Positions 52,854 to 62,716 of a DNA stretch of 64,000 nt are shown here, piece by piece. The DNA comes from Streptomyces olindensis (GTDB taxonomy: Bacteria; Actinomycetota; Actinomycetes; Streptomycetales; Streptomycetaceae), in NCBI GenBank assembly GCA_000696115.1, contig JJOH01000002.1, positions 318,206 to 382,205 of the forward strand. Direction: 5' to 3'. The translations under genes were made by a program, and so were the position numbers. Under the pieces are notes generated by a model. That model saw only the letters and a program-made list of their open reading frames with translations, was not told the DNA's origin and did not search any database. Within the stretch, counting starts at the first letter, position 1, and the number at the start of each line of letters is the position of its first letter.

Positions 52854-54467
52854 ATGCGCGGTGCCAAGAGCGCCAAGTGGGTCGCGGGGGCGATAGTCGT
52901 CGCCCTGGCCGCCACCGCCTGCGGCGGCAGCGGTGATGACGAGGGGAACAACAAGGGTTCCGGGCCTGCGGGATACGTCTCGATCGACGTCGGCGAGCCG
53001 CAGAAGCCGCTGATCCCGGCTGACACCAACGAGACCAACGGCTCGTACGTCATCCAGGCTCTGTTCACGCAGCTGCTGGACTTCGACGCCAAGGGCGAGA
53101 TCGTCTACACGAACGCCGAGTCGGTCACCACCGACGACTCCAAGACGTGGACGGTCAAGCTCAAGAAGGGCTGGAAGTTCCACAACGGCGAAGAAGTCAC
53201 CTCCAAGTCGTACATCGACGCTTGGAACTGGTACGCCAACATCAAGAACAACCAGCAGAACTCGTTCTGGTTCCAGGACATCAAGGGCTACGACGATGTC
53301 CACCCGGAGAAGGGCGAGCCGAAGGCCGAGACCATGTCCGGTCTGAAGGCCGTGGACGACCACACCTTCACCATCGAGCTGAAGTACACGATGCCGTACT
53401 TCAACTACAAGCTCGGCTACACCACGTGGGCCCCGCTGCCCAAGGTCTTCTACGACGACCCGAAGGCCTTCGGCCAGAAGCCGGTCGGCAACGGTCCCTA
53501 CACCTTCGAGAAGTGGGACCACAAGAAGCTCATCCAGGTCAAGGCCTGGGATGACTACCAGGGCCCGAACAAGGCGAAGAACAAGGGCGTCCAGTTCAAG
53601 AACTACACGACGGTCGAAGCCGCCTACAAGGACGTCGTCTCCGGCAACCTGGACATGATCCGCCAGGTCGGCCCGACGGACCTGCCGAAGTACAAGCAGG
53701 ACCTGGGCGACGGCGCCATCGACCAGCCGTACGCGGCCCTCCAGACGCTGACCCCGGCGTTCTACTCCAAGACCTTCAAGGACATCGACCCGAAGGTTCT
53801 GCAGGGCCTGTCGATGGCGATCGACCGCAAGACGATCACCGACACGGTTCTGAACAAGACCCGCACGCCGGCCCAGGGCTTCACGCCGCCGGGCGTCAAG
53901 GGCTACCAGAGCCTTGACACGGACGTGTTCACGTACAACCCGGCGAAGGCCAAGCAGCTCATCCAGGAGGGTGGCGGCGTCCCGGGCAACAAGTTCACCA
54001 TCCAGTACAACACCGACGGTGGACACAAGGAGTGGGTGACCGCGGTCTGCGAGTCCATCCGCAAGGCCACCGGCGTCGACTGCGTCGGCGACCCGAAGCC
54101 GGACTTCGCCACGGACCTCGAGGCCCGTGACAACGACCAGGTGAAGGGCATGTACCGCGGTGGGTGGGTCGCCGACTACCCGGTCAACGCCAACTTCATG
54201 AAGGAGCTGTACCACACCACCGCCGAGGCCAACAACGGTCGCTTCTCCAACAAGGAGATCGACGGCCTGATGAACAAGGCCGACAACGCCAAGTCCCTCG
54301 ACGCGTCGGTGAAGGCCTTCCAGGAGGTCGAGAAGAAGCTGGTCGACCACATGCCGGCCATCCCGCTCTGGTACTACCGCATCAACGGCGGCCACGGTAA
54401 GAACGTCGACAACGTCAACGTCGACTTCCACGGTGACCTCGAGGTCTGGGGCGTCACCACCAAGTAA
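52854..54467 (+). CDS. Oligopeptide-binding lipoprotein (OppA-like)
   Basis: The 537-aa protein has lipoprotein signal AATACGGSG (Cys about residue 23) and SBP_bac_5 features: 'DEGNNKG' linker, 'KLKKGWKFHNGEEVTSKSYI', 'PVGNGPYTFEKWDH' and 'LSMAIDRKTITDTVLN'. It captures oligopeptides at the outer face of the membrane for the permease encoded downstream. Codons are strongly biased (AAG, AAC, GGC), suggesting high expression. It is followed by an intercistronic hairpin. Streptomyces have several such operons, one being BldK, which imports a developmental peptide signal; sequence alone does not tell me which this is. Confidence 0.92.
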   Translation: MRGAKSAKWVAGAIVVALAATACGGSGDDEGNNKGSGPAGYVSIDVGEPQKPLIPADTNETNGSYVIQALFTQLLDFDAKGEIVYTNAESVTTDDSKTWTVKLKKGWKFHNGEEVTSKSYIDAWNWYANIKNNQQNSFWFQDIKGYDDVHPEKGEPKAETMSGLKAVDDHTFTIELKYTMPYFNYKLGYTTWAPLPKVFYDDPKAFGQKPVGNGPYTFEKWDHKKLIQVKAWDDYQGPNKAKNKGVQFKNYTTVEAAYKDVVSGNLDMIRQVGPTDLPKYKQDLGDGAIDQPYAALQTLTPAFYSKTFKDIDPKVLQGLSMAIDRKTITDTVLNKTRTPAQGFTPPGVKGYQSLDTDVFTYNPAKAKQLIQEGGGVPGNKFTIQYNTDGGHKEWVTAVCESIRKATGVDCVGDPKPDFATDLEARDNDQVKGMYRGGWVADYPVNANFMKELYHTTAEANNGRFSNKEIDGLMNKADNAKSLDASVKAFQEVEKKLVDHMPAIPLWYYRINGGHGKNVDNVNVDFHGDLEVWGVTTK

Positions 54468-54532
54468 GAGGAGCCTGCGGGCTCTTCCCACTCGGCCGTA
54501 AGCCCGCCGCCCTGTTGGCGGTGGGAGGTTCG

Positions 54533-54564
54533 GGGGGCCGTCTCGTCACCAGGAGACGGCCCCC
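54533..54564 (+). terminator. Intercistronic hairpin between binding-protein and permease genes
   Basis: GGGGGCCGTCTC (54533-54544) pairs exactly with 54553-54564; loop of 8 nt. It lies between genes of one operon, so it probably acts as a partial terminator or 3' mRNA stabiliser giving more binding protein than permease. Confidence 0.75.
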
Positions 54565-54595
54565 GTACCTGCGTTAACCCCTCACGGAGGCACCT

Positions 54596-55525
54596 ATGGG
54601 GCGCTATGTCGCACGACGACTGCTCCAGATGATCCCGGTGTTCATCGGGTCAACCTTGATCATCTTTTGCATGATGTACGCCCTGCCCGGCGATCCCGTC
54701 CGGGCGATGATGGGAGATCAGGCGTACGACCCGACAGTGGTCGCGGGCATCAAGAAGGAACTCGGCCTCGACCAGCCGCTCCTTCAGCAGTACGCGAACT
54801 ACATGATGGGGCTGTTCCAGGGCGACTTCGGTACCCAGATCGCCAGCCAGCGGCCCATCGCGGACATCATCGCCGACGCGTTCCCGGTGACGCTCAGACT
54901 GACGCTCTTCGCCTTCACCTTCGTCACCCTCGTGGGCATCGGCCTCGGTGTCGTCGCCGGCCTGCGCCCCGACACGCTGCGGGACCGCGGACTGCTGACC
55001 CTGACGCTGGTCCTCGTCTCGATGCCGTCCTTCGTGCTGGGCTTCCTGTTGCAGTACCTGTTCGCGTTCCAGTGGTCGATCACCACGCCCACGGTGACGG
55101 ACTCGACGAACTTCTCCCAACTCATGCTTCCCGCCATCGTGCTGGCGTCCCTCTCGCTCGCCTACGTCGCCCGGTTGACCCGCACGTCGATCGCGGAGAA
55201 CCTGCGCTCCGACTACATGCGCACCGCCGTGGCCAAGGGGCTGCCCCGCCGCCGTGTCATCGGTGTCCACCTGATGCGCAACTCGCTGATCCCCGTGGTC
55301 ACCTTCCTCGGCATCGAGCTCGGCAACCTGATGACCGGTGCCATCGTGACCGAGGGCATCTTCAACGTGCGGGGCATCGGCATCGAGATCTACGACGCGC
55401 TCAGTCGGCGTGAGGGCGCCACGGTCGTGGGAATCGCCTCGCTGATGGTGCTCATCTACCTCGCCGCCAGCCTGATCGTCGACCTGCTCTACGCGGTCCT
55501 GGACCCGAGGATCCGGTATGCCTGA
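54596..55525 (+). CDS. Oligopeptide ABC transporter permease (OppB-like)
   Basis: The 309-aa protein has about six membrane helices, the first at MIPVFIGSTLIIFCMMYALPG. It carries the binding-protein-dependent permease EAA loop 'MRTAVAKGLPRRRVIGVHLMRN' that docks on the ATPase. The 'LPGDPVRAMMG' segment is typical of OppB/DppB. It starts at an ATG after CACGGAGG and overlaps the next gene by 8 nt. Confidence 0.93.
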   Translation: MGRYVARRLLQMIPVFIGSTLIIFCMMYALPGDPVRAMMGDQAYDPTVVAGIKKELGLDQPLLQQYANYMMGLFQGDFGTQIASQRPIADIIADAFPVTLRLTLFAFTFVTLVGIGLGVVAGLRPDTLRDRGLLTLTLVLVSMPSFVLGFLLQYLFAFQWSITTPTVTDSTNFSQLMLPAIVLASLSLAYVARLTRTSIAENLRSDYMRTAVAKGLPRRRVIGVHLMRNSLIPVVTFLGIELGNLMTGAIVTEGIFNVRGIGIEIYDALSRREGATVVGIASLMVLIYLAASLIVDLLYAVLDPRIRYA

Positions 55526-56480
55526 CAAGACCGTCGAGAAGAAGGTCGACGCCCTTCCCGGTGACACCGTGAGCACCGCGGGCGTGGTCGTGGCCGATTC
55601 CGGCCCGGCCCCCGACAAGGCGCGCAGCCTCTGGTCCGACGCCTGGCACGACCTGCGGCGCAACCCGCTGTTCCTGATCTCGGCCGTGCTGATCGCGTTC
55701 CTGCTGGTGATGTCGATCTGGCCGGGCCTGTTCACCAGCGCCTCGCCGCGCGACGCCGACCTGGCCAAGCACTACCTGGGCAAGCCGAACTGGGGGCACT
55801 TCTTCGCCCCGGACTGGCTCGGCTACGACGTCCAGGGCCGTTCGATCTACGCCCGTGTCGTCTACGGTGCCCGCGCCTCGATCACCGTCGGTGTCGGCGT
55901 CACCGTCGCCGTCACCATCCTCGGCACGATCATCGGCATGATCGCCGGCTACTTCGGCGGCTGGACCGACACCCTGCTGTCGCGGGTGACCGACATCTTC
56001 CTCGGCATCCCGTTCCTGCTCGGCGCCCTGGTGGTGCTCAACTCCTTCGACGACCGCACCGTCTGGGTCGTCATCATGGCCCTCGCCTTCCTGGGCTGGA
56101 CCCAGATCGCCCGCGTCGCGCGCGGTGCCGTCATCACCATCAAGCAGTCGGACTACGTGGTGGCCGCCAAGGCGCTCGGGGCCTCGACGTCCCGGATCCT
56201 GTTCCGGCACATCCTGCCCAACGCGCTCGCGCCCATCATCGTCGTCGCGACCATCGCGCTCGGCGGCTACATCGCGGCCGAGGCCACCCTGTCCTTCCTG
56301 GGCGTGGGTCTCGGTGACTCGGCGGTATCCTGGGGCGGCGACGTCGCGCGAGGACGTGAGCAGCTCCGTATCGCGCCCCACACCCTGATCATCCCGTCGG
56401 TGATGGTCTCGATCACGGTGCTGTCGTTCCTGATGTTCGGCGATGCGGTACGCAACGCCCTCGACCCCAAGCTGCGCTGA
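55518..56480 (+). CDS. Oligopeptide ABC transporter permease (OppC-like)
   Basis: The 320-aa protein has an N-terminal cytoplasmic segment, 'DAWHDLRRNPLFLISAVLIA', five to six membrane helices, the OppC-type 'DWLGYDVQGRSIYARVVYGAR' and the EAA loop 'YVVAAKALGASTSRILFRHI'. It forms the channel with the OppB-like partner. Overlaps that gene by 8 nt and is 11 nt from the first ATPase. Confidence 0.93.
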   Translation: MPDKTVEKKVDALPGDTVSTAGVVVADSGPAPDKARSLWSDAWHDLRRNPLFLISAVLIAFLLVMSIWPGLFTSASPRDADLAKHYLGKPNWGHFFAPDWLGYDVQGRSIYARVVYGARASITVGVGVTVAVTILGTIIGMIAGYFGGWTDTLLSRVTDIFLGIPFLLGALVVLNSFDDRTVWVVIMALAFLGWTQIARVARGAVITIKQSDYVVAAKALGASTSRILFRHILPNALAPIIVVATIALGGYIAAEATLSFLGVGLGDSAVSWGGDVARGREQLRIAPHTLIIPSVMVSITVLSFLMFGDAVRNALDPKLR

Positions 56481-56491
56481 GGGAGGCGTAC

Positions 56492-57550
56492 GTGACCATC
56501 ATCGATGAAGTGGCCGAGAGTCCCGCCCCCGACGGCTCGGGGGGCGCGGACCGCCCGCTGCTGGAAGTCCGCGACCTGCACGTGGAGTTCCGCACGCGCG
56601 ACGGGGTCGCCAAGGCCGTCAACGGCGTCAACTACTCCGTCTCCGCGGGCGAGACGCTCGCCGTGCTCGGCGAGTCCGGCTCCGGCAAGTCCGTCACCGC
56701 CCAGGCCATCATGGGCATCCTCGACATGCCGCCCGGCCGCATCCCCAAGGGCGAGATCCTCTTCCGCGGCCAGGACATGCTGAAGATGTCCAACGAGGAG
56801 CGCCGGAAGATCCGCGGCAGCAAGATCGCGATGATCTTCCAGGACGCGCTGTCCTCGCTGAACCCGGTGCTCTCCGTCGGCTACCAGCTCGGCGAGATGT
56901 TCCGCGTCCACCAGGGCCTGTCCAAGAAGGACGCCAAGGCCAAGGCGATCGAGCTGATGGACCGCGTGAAGATCCCGGCCGCGAAGGAGCGCGTCAGCGA
57001 CTACCCGCACCAGTTCTCGGGCGGTATGCGCCAGCGCATCATGATCGCGATGGCGCTCGCCCTGGAGCCGGACCTGATCATCGCCGACGAGCCCACCACG
57101 GCCCTCGACGTGACGGTCCAGGCGCAGGTCATGGACCTGCTCGCGGAGTTGCAGCGCGAGTACCACATGGGCCTGATCCTGATCACCCACGACCTCGGCG
57201 TGGTCGCCGACGTCGCGGACAAGATCGCGGTGATGTACGCGGGCCGGATCGTGGAGACCGCCCCGGTGCACGAGCTGTACAAGCGGCCGGCGCACCCCTA
57301 CACCAAGGGCCTGCTCGACTCGATCCCGCGCCTGGACCAGAAGGGCCAGGACCTGTACGCGATCAAGGGTCTGCCGCCCAACCTGACGCGGATCCCGTCC
57401 GGTTGTGCCTTCAACCCGCGGTGCCCGCAGGCGCAGGACATCTGCCGTACGGACGTCCCGCCGCTGCACCAGGTCACCGAGCGGGACGGCGGCGAGCTGG
57501 CCGGCCGCGGCAGCGCCTGCCACTTCTGGAAGGAGACGATCCATGGCTGA
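56492..57550 (+). CDS. Oligopeptide ABC transporter ATPase (OppD-like)
   Basis: The 352-aa ATPase has Walker A GESGSGKSVTA, signature FSGGMRQRIMIA, Walker B LIIADEPTTALD and the C-terminal oligo_HPY domain with Cys motif CAFNPRCPQAQDIC. GTG start at 56492 after GGGAGG. The 3' end overlaps the next ATPase gene by 8 nt, so the two are translated together. Confidence 0.94.
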   Translation: MTIIDEVAESPAPDGSGGADRPLLEVRDLHVEFRTRDGVAKAVNGVNYSVSAGETLAVLGESGSGKSVTAQAIMGILDMPPGRIPKGEILFRGQDMLKMSNEERRKIRGSKIAMIFQDALSSLNPVLSVGYQLGEMFRVHQGLSKKDAKAKAIELMDRVKIPAAKERVSDYPHQFSGGMRQRIMIAMALALEPDLIIADEPTTALDVTVQAQVMDLLAELQREYHMGLILITHDLGVVADVADKIAVMYAGRIVETAPVHELYKRPAHPYTKGLLDSIPRLDQKGQDLYAIKGLPPNLTRIPSGCAFNPRCPQAQDICRTDVPPLHQVTERDGGELAGRGSACHFWKETIHG

Positions 57551-58691
57551 GCTGGAGAAGACGGACGAGTCCATGGACGCCACCCCCAACGTCACCGAGG
57601 TGGAGACGGTCGACGCCGCCACCGACGAGGAGGCCGTGGCCGCCATGCAGGCCCCGGTCGAGCGCGGCGAGCCGATCCTGCAGGTGCGCAACCTGGTCAA
57701 GCACTTCCCGCTGACCCAGGGCATCCTCTTCAAGAAGCAGGTCGGTGCGGTCAAGGCCGTGGACGGGGTCTCCTTCGACCTCTACCAGGGCGAGACGCTC
57801 GGCATCGTGGGCGAGTCCGGCTGCGGCAAGTCCACCGTCGCCAAGCTGCTGATGATGCTGGAGAAGGCGACCGCGGGCGAGATCTTCTACAAGGGCCAGG
57901 ACATCACCAAGCTGTCCGGGCGTGCGCTGAAGGCGGTCCGCCGGAACATCCAGATGGTGTTCCAGGACCCGTACACCTCGCTCAACCCCCGTATGACGGT
58001 GGGCGACATCATCGGGGAGACCTTCGAGATCCACCCCGAGGTGGCGCCGAAGGGCGACCGCCGCCGCAAGGTCCAGGAACTCCTGGACGTGGTCGGCCTC
58101 AACCCCGAGTACATCAACCGCTATCCGCACCAGTTCTCGGGCGGTCAGCGCCAGCGCATCGGCATCGCCCGCGGCCTCGCGCTCAACCCCGAGATCATCA
58201 TCTGCGACGAGCCGGTCTCCGCGCTGGACGTGTCCGTCCAGGCGCAGGTCATCAACCTGATGGAGAAGCTGCAGGACGAGTTCAACCTCTCCTACCTCTT
58301 CATCGCGCACGACCTGTCGATCGTCCGGCACATCTCGGACCGGGTGGGCGTGATGTACCTCGGCAAGATGGCCGAGATCGGCACGGACACGGAGATCTAC
58401 GACCACCCGACGCACCCCTACACCCAGGCGCTGCTGTCGGCCGTCCCGGTTCCCGACCCGGAGTCCCGCGAGGGGCGCGAGCGGATCATCCTCACCGGCG
58501 ACGTCCCGTCCCCGGCCAACCCGCCCTCGGGTTGCCGCTTCCGCACCCGCTGCTGGAAGGCCCAGGACAAGTGCGCCCAGGAGGTGCCCCTCCTGGCCAT
58601 CCCGGAGCGCTTCCAGGGCTCGGACTCCCCGGCGGCCCACGAGTCGGCCTGCCACTTCGCGGAGGAGAAGGACGTGGTCCACGCGGCCTGA
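57543..58691 (+). CDS. Oligopeptide ABC transporter ATPase (OppF-like)
   Basis: The 382-aa ATPase has Walker A GESGCGKSTVA, signature FSGGQRQRIGIA, Walker B IIICDEPVSALD, and a C-terminal oligo_HPY domain with CRFRTRCWKAQDKC. It has an acidic N-terminal extension of about 50 residues before the ATPase domain. The ATG at 57543 overlaps the OppD-like gene. Last gene of the operon, followed by a terminator. Confidence 0.94.
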   Translation: MAELEKTDESMDATPNVTEVETVDAATDEEAVAAMQAPVERGEPILQVRNLVKHFPLTQGILFKKQVGAVKAVDGVSFDLYQGETLGIVGESGCGKSTVAKLLMMLEKATAGEIFYKGQDITKLSGRALKAVRRNIQMVFQDPYTSLNPRMTVGDIIGETFEIHPEVAPKGDRRRKVQELLDVVGLNPEYINRYPHQFSGGQRQRIGIARGLALNPEIIICDEPVSALDVSVQAQVINLMEKLQDEFNLSYLFIAHDLSIVRHISDRVGVMYLGKMAEIGTDTEIYDHPTHPYTQALLSAVPVPDPESREGRERIILTGDVPSPANPPSGCRFRTRCWKAQDKCAQEVPLLAIPERFQGSDSPAAHESACHFAEEKDVVHAA

Positions 58692-58703
58692 CCCCCGGGT
58701 CTC

Positions 58704-58745
58704 AGGGCCGGTCTCCCGTGGCGCTTCGCCTCGGGGGCCGGCCCT
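58704..58745 (+). terminator. Terminator of the oligopeptide ABC operon
   Basis: AGGGCCGG (58704-58711) pairs with CCGGCCCT (58738-58745), and the stem extends imperfectly inward around CTCCCG/CGGGGG; TTTC follows. It starts 13 nt after the last stop. Confidence 0.75.
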
Positions 58746-58881
58746 TTCGGCATGCGGACCGGCGCGTGACATAAGCGCACACATGCGCAGCAATCGCGTT
58801 AACACGCAGGCAACTTGGCCGACCCGGTCCCGATATACGGACGCGTCAGGCTGTTCAGCGTACGGCCGTGCGGGTGCCGTA

Positions 58882-58917
58882 AACGGGCCGGGGCGCGCCA
58901 TGTCGCCCCGGCCCGTT
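58882..58917 (-). terminator. Terminator of the S9 peptidase gene, 14-bp perfect stem
   Basis: AACGGGCCGGGGCG (58882-58895) pairs exactly with 58904-58917; loop of 8 nt. It begins 8 nt past the peptidase stop on the minus strand and could also stop rightward read-through. Confidence 0.85.
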
Positions 58918-58924
58918 GCCGTGC

Positions 58925-61048
58925 TCAGGTGCCCGGGAGGCCCAGGGAGCGCTTCAGGAAGTCCACCTGGAGCAGGAGCAGGTTCTCGGCGACCTGTTCC
59001 TGGGGGGTGATGTGCGTGACCCCGGACAGCGGCAGCACCTCGTGCGGGCGGCCGGCCGCCAGCAGGGCCGAGGACAGGCGCAGGGCGTGGGCGACCACCA
59101 CGTTGTCGTCGGCGAGGCCGTGCACGATCATCAGCGGGCGGTGCGGCTCGGCGGGGGAGGAGAGTCCGTCCGGGGTGACCAGGGAGCTCGTCGCGTACGG
59201 CTCCGGGTGCTCCGCGGGGACGCCGAGGTAGCGCTCCGTGTAGTGCGTGTCGTACAGCCGCCAGTCCGTCACGGGCGCGCCCGCGATCCCCGCGTGGAAG
59301 ACGTCGGGGCGGCGCAGCACCGCCAGGCCCGCCAGCCAGCCGCCGAAGGACCAGCCGCGGATCGCCACCCGGGACAGGTCCAGGGGGTACCGCCGCGCGA
59401 GGTCCTCCAGCGCCTCCACCTGGTCGTCCAGCGACACGGTGAAGTCGTGGTGGACAGCCTTCTCCCAGGCGGGGGAGCGGTGCGGGGTGCCGCGGCCGTC
59501 CGCGACCACCACCGCGAAGCCCTGGTCCGCGAACCACTGCGAGGTGAGGTGCGCGTTGTGGGCCGCGGCCACCCGCTGGCCGTGCGGGCCCCCATAGGGG
59601 TCCATGAGCACCGGCAGGGGGGTGTCACCGGCGTAGTCCCGAGGCATAAGCACGGCGCACGGGATGCGGCGTGCGCCCCCCTCGGTGAGCGTCACGCGGG
59701 GGGACATACCAGGATCTTCGGCGTACGAGCGGACAGTCGCGGTCGGTTTTCCGTCGCGCAGGACCTGCACCCGCGAACCCGGCCGGTCGAGCGTCGCCGA
59801 GACCAGGACCGTCACGCCCCCGGCCCGCACCGCCGCGTGCACGCCCGGCTCCTGGGACACCCGCTCCACGCCCAGCTCGTTGACCCGGTACACATGCACC
59901 TGGCCCGTCTCCGCCTCGGCCGCCTCCTCGCCCGCCGACGCCGAGACCAGCACGTCGTCGTCGGAGACGTCCAGCACGGCCCTGACGTGCAACTGCGCCC
60001 CGGTGAGCGGCCGTTCCCCGACCGCCAGCACCCGCGCACCGCCCTCGTCCGCGATCCGGACCAGTTGCCCGGACGGGCTCCAGCACGGCACCCCGGCGAA
60101 AAGTTCAAGCCATGTTGGATCTTCGTCGGCGTGCACCATCCGTGTCGCGCCCGAGTCCGGATCCACGGCCAGGATCAGCTGGCCGCGCTGGTCGCGCGAC
60201 TGCACGAGCAGCAGCGGCGCACCCGCCCCTGACCAGTGCACACGGGCCAGATACGGGTACCGCGCCCGGTCCCAGGCCACCTCGGTGCGCGCCCCGTCCA
60301 GGCCGATCACGAACAGCCGGACATCCGCGTTGCCGGTGCCCGCCGCCGGATACGCCACCCGCTGCGGCTCCCTCTCCGGATGCGCCGGGTCGGCGATCCA
60401 CCACCGCTCCACCGGCGTGTCGTCCACGCGCGCCACGAGCAGCCGGTCCGACTCCGGCGCCCACCAGAATCCGCGCGCCCGCCCCATCTCCTCGGCCGCG
60501 ATGAACTCGGCCAGTCCGAACGAGACATTCTCCGACTCCGGCTCGGCGAGCGCCCGGTCGGCCTCCCCCTCGGCGCCCACCAGCCGCAGCGAGCCTTGGG
60601 CCACGTAGGCGACATGCCGCCCGTCGGGCGACGGACGCGGGTCGATCACCGGCCCCGGAGTGGGCAGTTCACGCGCCGTCCCGGCCCGCAGCTCGGCCGT
60701 GAAAAGCCGCCCTGACAAGGCGAAAGAGGCCAACTCGACGGCCGAGTCAGTGGCGTACCCGACGATGCCGGCGCCGCCCTCACGGCTGCGTTCGCGCCGG
60801 GCCCGCTCCTCCGGCGAGAGGTCCTCCGAGGCACCGCCCAGCAGGGCGCGCGGGTCGGCGGCCACGCGCTCCCCGCCCTCCTCCGTGTCGAGGACCCACA
60901 GCGAACTCGCCCGGTCCGTGCCGGAACCGGAGCGCAGGAACACGACACGCGAACCGTCGGGCGCCACGGTGAACGAACGCGGCGCGCCGAGCGTGAAGCG
61001 CTGGGTACGGGCGTGTCGTCGGGGGAAGGAGTCAGGCTCGGTCGTCAT
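58925..61048 (-). CDS. S9 family peptidase (DPP IV/prolyl oligopeptidase-like)
   Basis: The 707-aa protein has an N-terminal beta-propeller of the DPPIV_N type (about 40-460; 'AEFIAAEEMGRARGFWWAPE' contains the Glu-Glu motif of DPP IV enzymes). The C-terminal alpha/beta hydrolase domain carries nucleophile Ser567 in RGWSFGGWLA, Asp in HGLADDNV and His in GVTHIT. There is no signal peptide, so it is a cytoplasmic aminopeptidase releasing dipeptides from peptides. Adjacent to the oligopeptide importer, a role in digesting imported peptides is plausible. The ATG at 61048 gives a normal N-terminus. Confidence 0.92.
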   Translation of the reverse strand: MTTEPDSFPRRHARTQRFTLGAPRSFTVAPDGSRVVFLRSGSGTDRASSLWVLDTEEGGERVAADPRALLGGASEDLSPEERARRERSREGGAGIVGYATDSAVELASFALSGRLFTAELRAGTARELPTPGPVIDPRPSPDGRHVAYVAQGSLRLVGAEGEADRALAEPESENVSFGLAEFIAAEEMGRARGFWWAPESDRLLVARVDDTPVERWWIADPAHPEREPQRVAYPAAGTGNADVRLFVIGLDGARTEVAWDRARYPYLARVHWSGAGAPLLLVQSRDQRGQLILAVDPDSGATRMVHADEDPTWLELFAGVPCWSPSGQLVRIADEGGARVLAVGERPLTGAQLHVRAVLDVSDDDVLVSASAGEEAAEAETGQVHVYRVNELGVERVSQEPGVHAAVRAGGVTVLVSATLDRPGSRVQVLRDGKPTATVRSYAEDPGMSPRVTLTEGGARRIPCAVLMPRDYAGDTPLPVLMDPYGGPHGQRVAAAHNAHLTSQWFADQGFAVVVADGRGTPHRSPAWEKAVHHDFTVSLDDQVEALEDLARRYPLDLSRVAIRGWSFGGWLAGLAVLRRPDVFHAGIAGAPVTDWRLYDTHYTERYLGVPAEHPEPYATSSLVTPDGLSSPAEPHRPLMIVHGLADDNVVVAHALRLSSALLAAGRPHEVLPLSGVTHITPQEQVAENLLLLQVDFLKRSLGLPGT

Positions 61049-61225
61049 GCCCTGACCATATTGGCCATGCGCCCCCTTGTGCGGCCGTGCGCCGATCGAT
61101 GCGCACGGACGGATAGTTATGATCAATGTCGCATAGTGGGTATGAACCTGCTGGCTGCTGTACGGATTTAATGCCCCCATAGTCCGACCCCCCGCGCCCC
61201 TGTGGATCTTTGGAGGTGAGCCGCC

Positions 61226-61420
61226 GTGGCACTCTCGATTTCGGCGGTGGTGCTGCTGGCGATCATCGTCTTCCTGCTCATCAAAAAGTCAGGGCTGAAG
61301 GCGGGGCACGCCATCGTGTGCATGCTGCTCGGCTTCTACCTCGCCTCCTCGACCGTCGCTCCCACGATCAACGAGCTGACGACCAACATCGCGGGCATGA
61401 TCGGCAGCATCAAGTTCTGA
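61226..61420 (+). CDS. Small conserved membrane protein
   Basis: A 64-aa protein with an N-terminal membrane helix (ISAVVLLAIIVFLLIKKSG) and a second, weaker hydrophobic segment (AIVCMLLGFYLASSTVA). GTG start at 61226 with a TGGAGGTGAG ribosome binding site. Widely kept in Streptomyces next to mshB; function not known. Confidence 0.75.
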   Translation: MALSISAVVLLAIIVFLLIKKSGLKAGHAIVCMLLGFYLASSTVAPTINELTTNIAGMIGSIKF

Positions 61421-61436
61421 CCGTCGCGGGACCTCG

Positions 61437-61448
61437 TAGGGTGGGCCC
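61437..61448 (+). promoter_or_regulatory. -10 hexamer of a probable leaderless promoter (mshB)
   Basis: TAGGGT (61437-61442) lies 6 nt before the mshB ATG with no ribosome binding site. TTCTGA (61415-61420), 16 nt further upstream, could be a weak -35 overlapping the preceding stop codon. Confidence 0.45.
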
Positions 61449-62309
61449 ATGACGGAACAGCCCTCCCGGCGTCTGCTGCTGGTGCACGCGCACCCGGACG
61501 ACGAGTCGATCAACAACGGCGCGACCATGGCCAGGTACGCGGCCGAGGGTGCCCACGTCACGCTCGTCACCTGCACCCTCGGCGAGCGCGGCGAGGTCAT
61601 CCCACCGGAGCTCGCGCACCTGACCGGTGCCGCCCTGGGGCAGCACCGCCGCCGTGAGCTCACCGCCGCCATGGCCGAGCTCGGCGTCCAGGACTTCCGC
61701 CTGCTCGGCGGCGCCGGACGCTACAGCGACTCCGGGATGATGGGCCTGCCCGACAACGACGACCCCGCCTGCTTCTGGCAGGCCGACGTCGACGAGGCCG
61801 CCGCCCACCTCGTCGAGGTGATCCGCGAGGTGCGCCCCCAGGTCCTCGTCACGTACGACGACAACGGCGGCTACGGCCACCCCGACCACATCCAGGCCCA
61901 CCGCGTCGCCATGCGCGCCGCCGAGCTGTCCGCCGAGACCGGCTGGAAGATCCCCAAGATCTACTGGAACCGGGTCCCCCGGCCTGTTGTGGAGGAATCC
62001 TTCGCCCGGCTCCGGGAGGACCTGTCCGGCACCCCCTTCACCAAGACGGCCGAGGTCGACGACGTACCCGGTGTCGTGGCCGAGGAGCGGATCACCACCG
62101 TGATCGACGGCACCGCCCACGGCGCCGCCAAGGCCGCCGCGATGCGCGCCCACGCCACCCAGATCACCGTGGCGGAGCCGTACTTCGTGCTGTCCAACGA
62201 ACTCGCCCAGCCGATCCTCACCACCGAGTACTACGAGCTGGTGCGGGGCGGGCGTGGCCCCGGGGAGCGGGAGACGGACCTGTTCGCCGGTGTCGAGGAG
62301 GCCTCATGA
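61449..62309 (+). CDS. mshB: GlcNAc-Ins deacetylase of mycothiol biosynthesis (MshB)
   Basis: The 286-aa zinc deacetylase of the LmbE/PIG-L fold has zinc motif HAHPDDE (residues 13-19) and the second zinc motif [11 protein letters not shown]. It also has the MshB-specific '[12 protein letters not shown]' and '[12 protein letters not shown]' segments. It removes acetate from GlcNAc-inositol to give GlcN-Ins, the second step to mycothiol, the main thiol of actinobacteria. ATG at 61449; it overlaps the next gene by ATGA. Confidence 0.95.
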   Translation: MTEQPSRRLLLVHAHPDDESINNGATMARYAAEGAHVTLVTCTLGERGEVIPPELAHLTGAALGQHRRRELTAAMAELGVQDFRLLGGAGRYSDSGMMGLPDNDDPACFWQADVDEAAAHLVEVIREVRPQVLVTYDDNGGYGHPDHIQAHRVAMRAAELSAETGWKIPKIYWNRVPRPVVEESFARLREDLSGTPFTKTAEVDDVPGVVAEERITTVIDGTAHGAAKAAAMRAHATQITVAEPYFVLSNELAQPILTTEYYELVRGGRGPGERETDLFAGVEEAS

Positions 62310-62716
62310 GCGACCGGACGCCGATGCTCGCCCAGCCGATCCGGCCGCCCTCCCTCGGACGGGCCGTCGCCTGCCTGGGCTTCTTCCTGCTCGGGGCCGT
62401 CGTCGGGGCGGCCGGGGCGCTCGTGCAGCCCGGCTGGTTCCCGGGCGGGCTGCTCCTCGCCCTGGCCGGTGAGGCGGGGCTCGTCCTCGGCGCCGCCCAG
62501 GTCACGCGCGGCCGGGCGGGGGGCGTCGCGGCCGCCGCCGGCTGGATGCTCGCCGTCGTCCTGCTCACCGCCAGCCGCCCGGAAGGCGACTTCCTCTTCG
62601 CCGCGGGGAGCGGCTCCTACCTCTTCCTGCTCGGCGGCATCGGCGTGGCTGTGATGTGTGCCACCTTCGCCCGGGTGCGGCAACCTGACGGCGGTCCCGT
62701 CCGACTTGGCAAGTGA
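62306..62716 (+). CDS. Four-helix membrane protein (DUF6113-like)
   Basis: The 136-aa protein has four hydrophobic helices ([74 protein letters not shown]) joined by short loops, with a Pro-rich cytoplasmic N-terminus. It overlaps mshB by 4 nt, so it is translationally coupled. Conserved beside mshB in Streptomyces; function unknown. Confidence 0.75.
   Translation: MSDRTPMLAQPIRPPSLGRAVACLGFFLLGAVVGAAGALVQPGWFPGGLLLALAGEAGLVLGAAQVTRGRAGGVAAAAGWMLAVVLLTASRPEGDFLFAAGSGSYLFLLGGIGVAVMCATFARVRQPDGGPVRLGK

Noticed and set aside
52854..58691. Calling this operon bldK
   Set aside because: The five-gene layout fits any oligopeptide ABC operon, and Streptomyces carry several. Nothing in the window distinguishes BldK from its paralogues.
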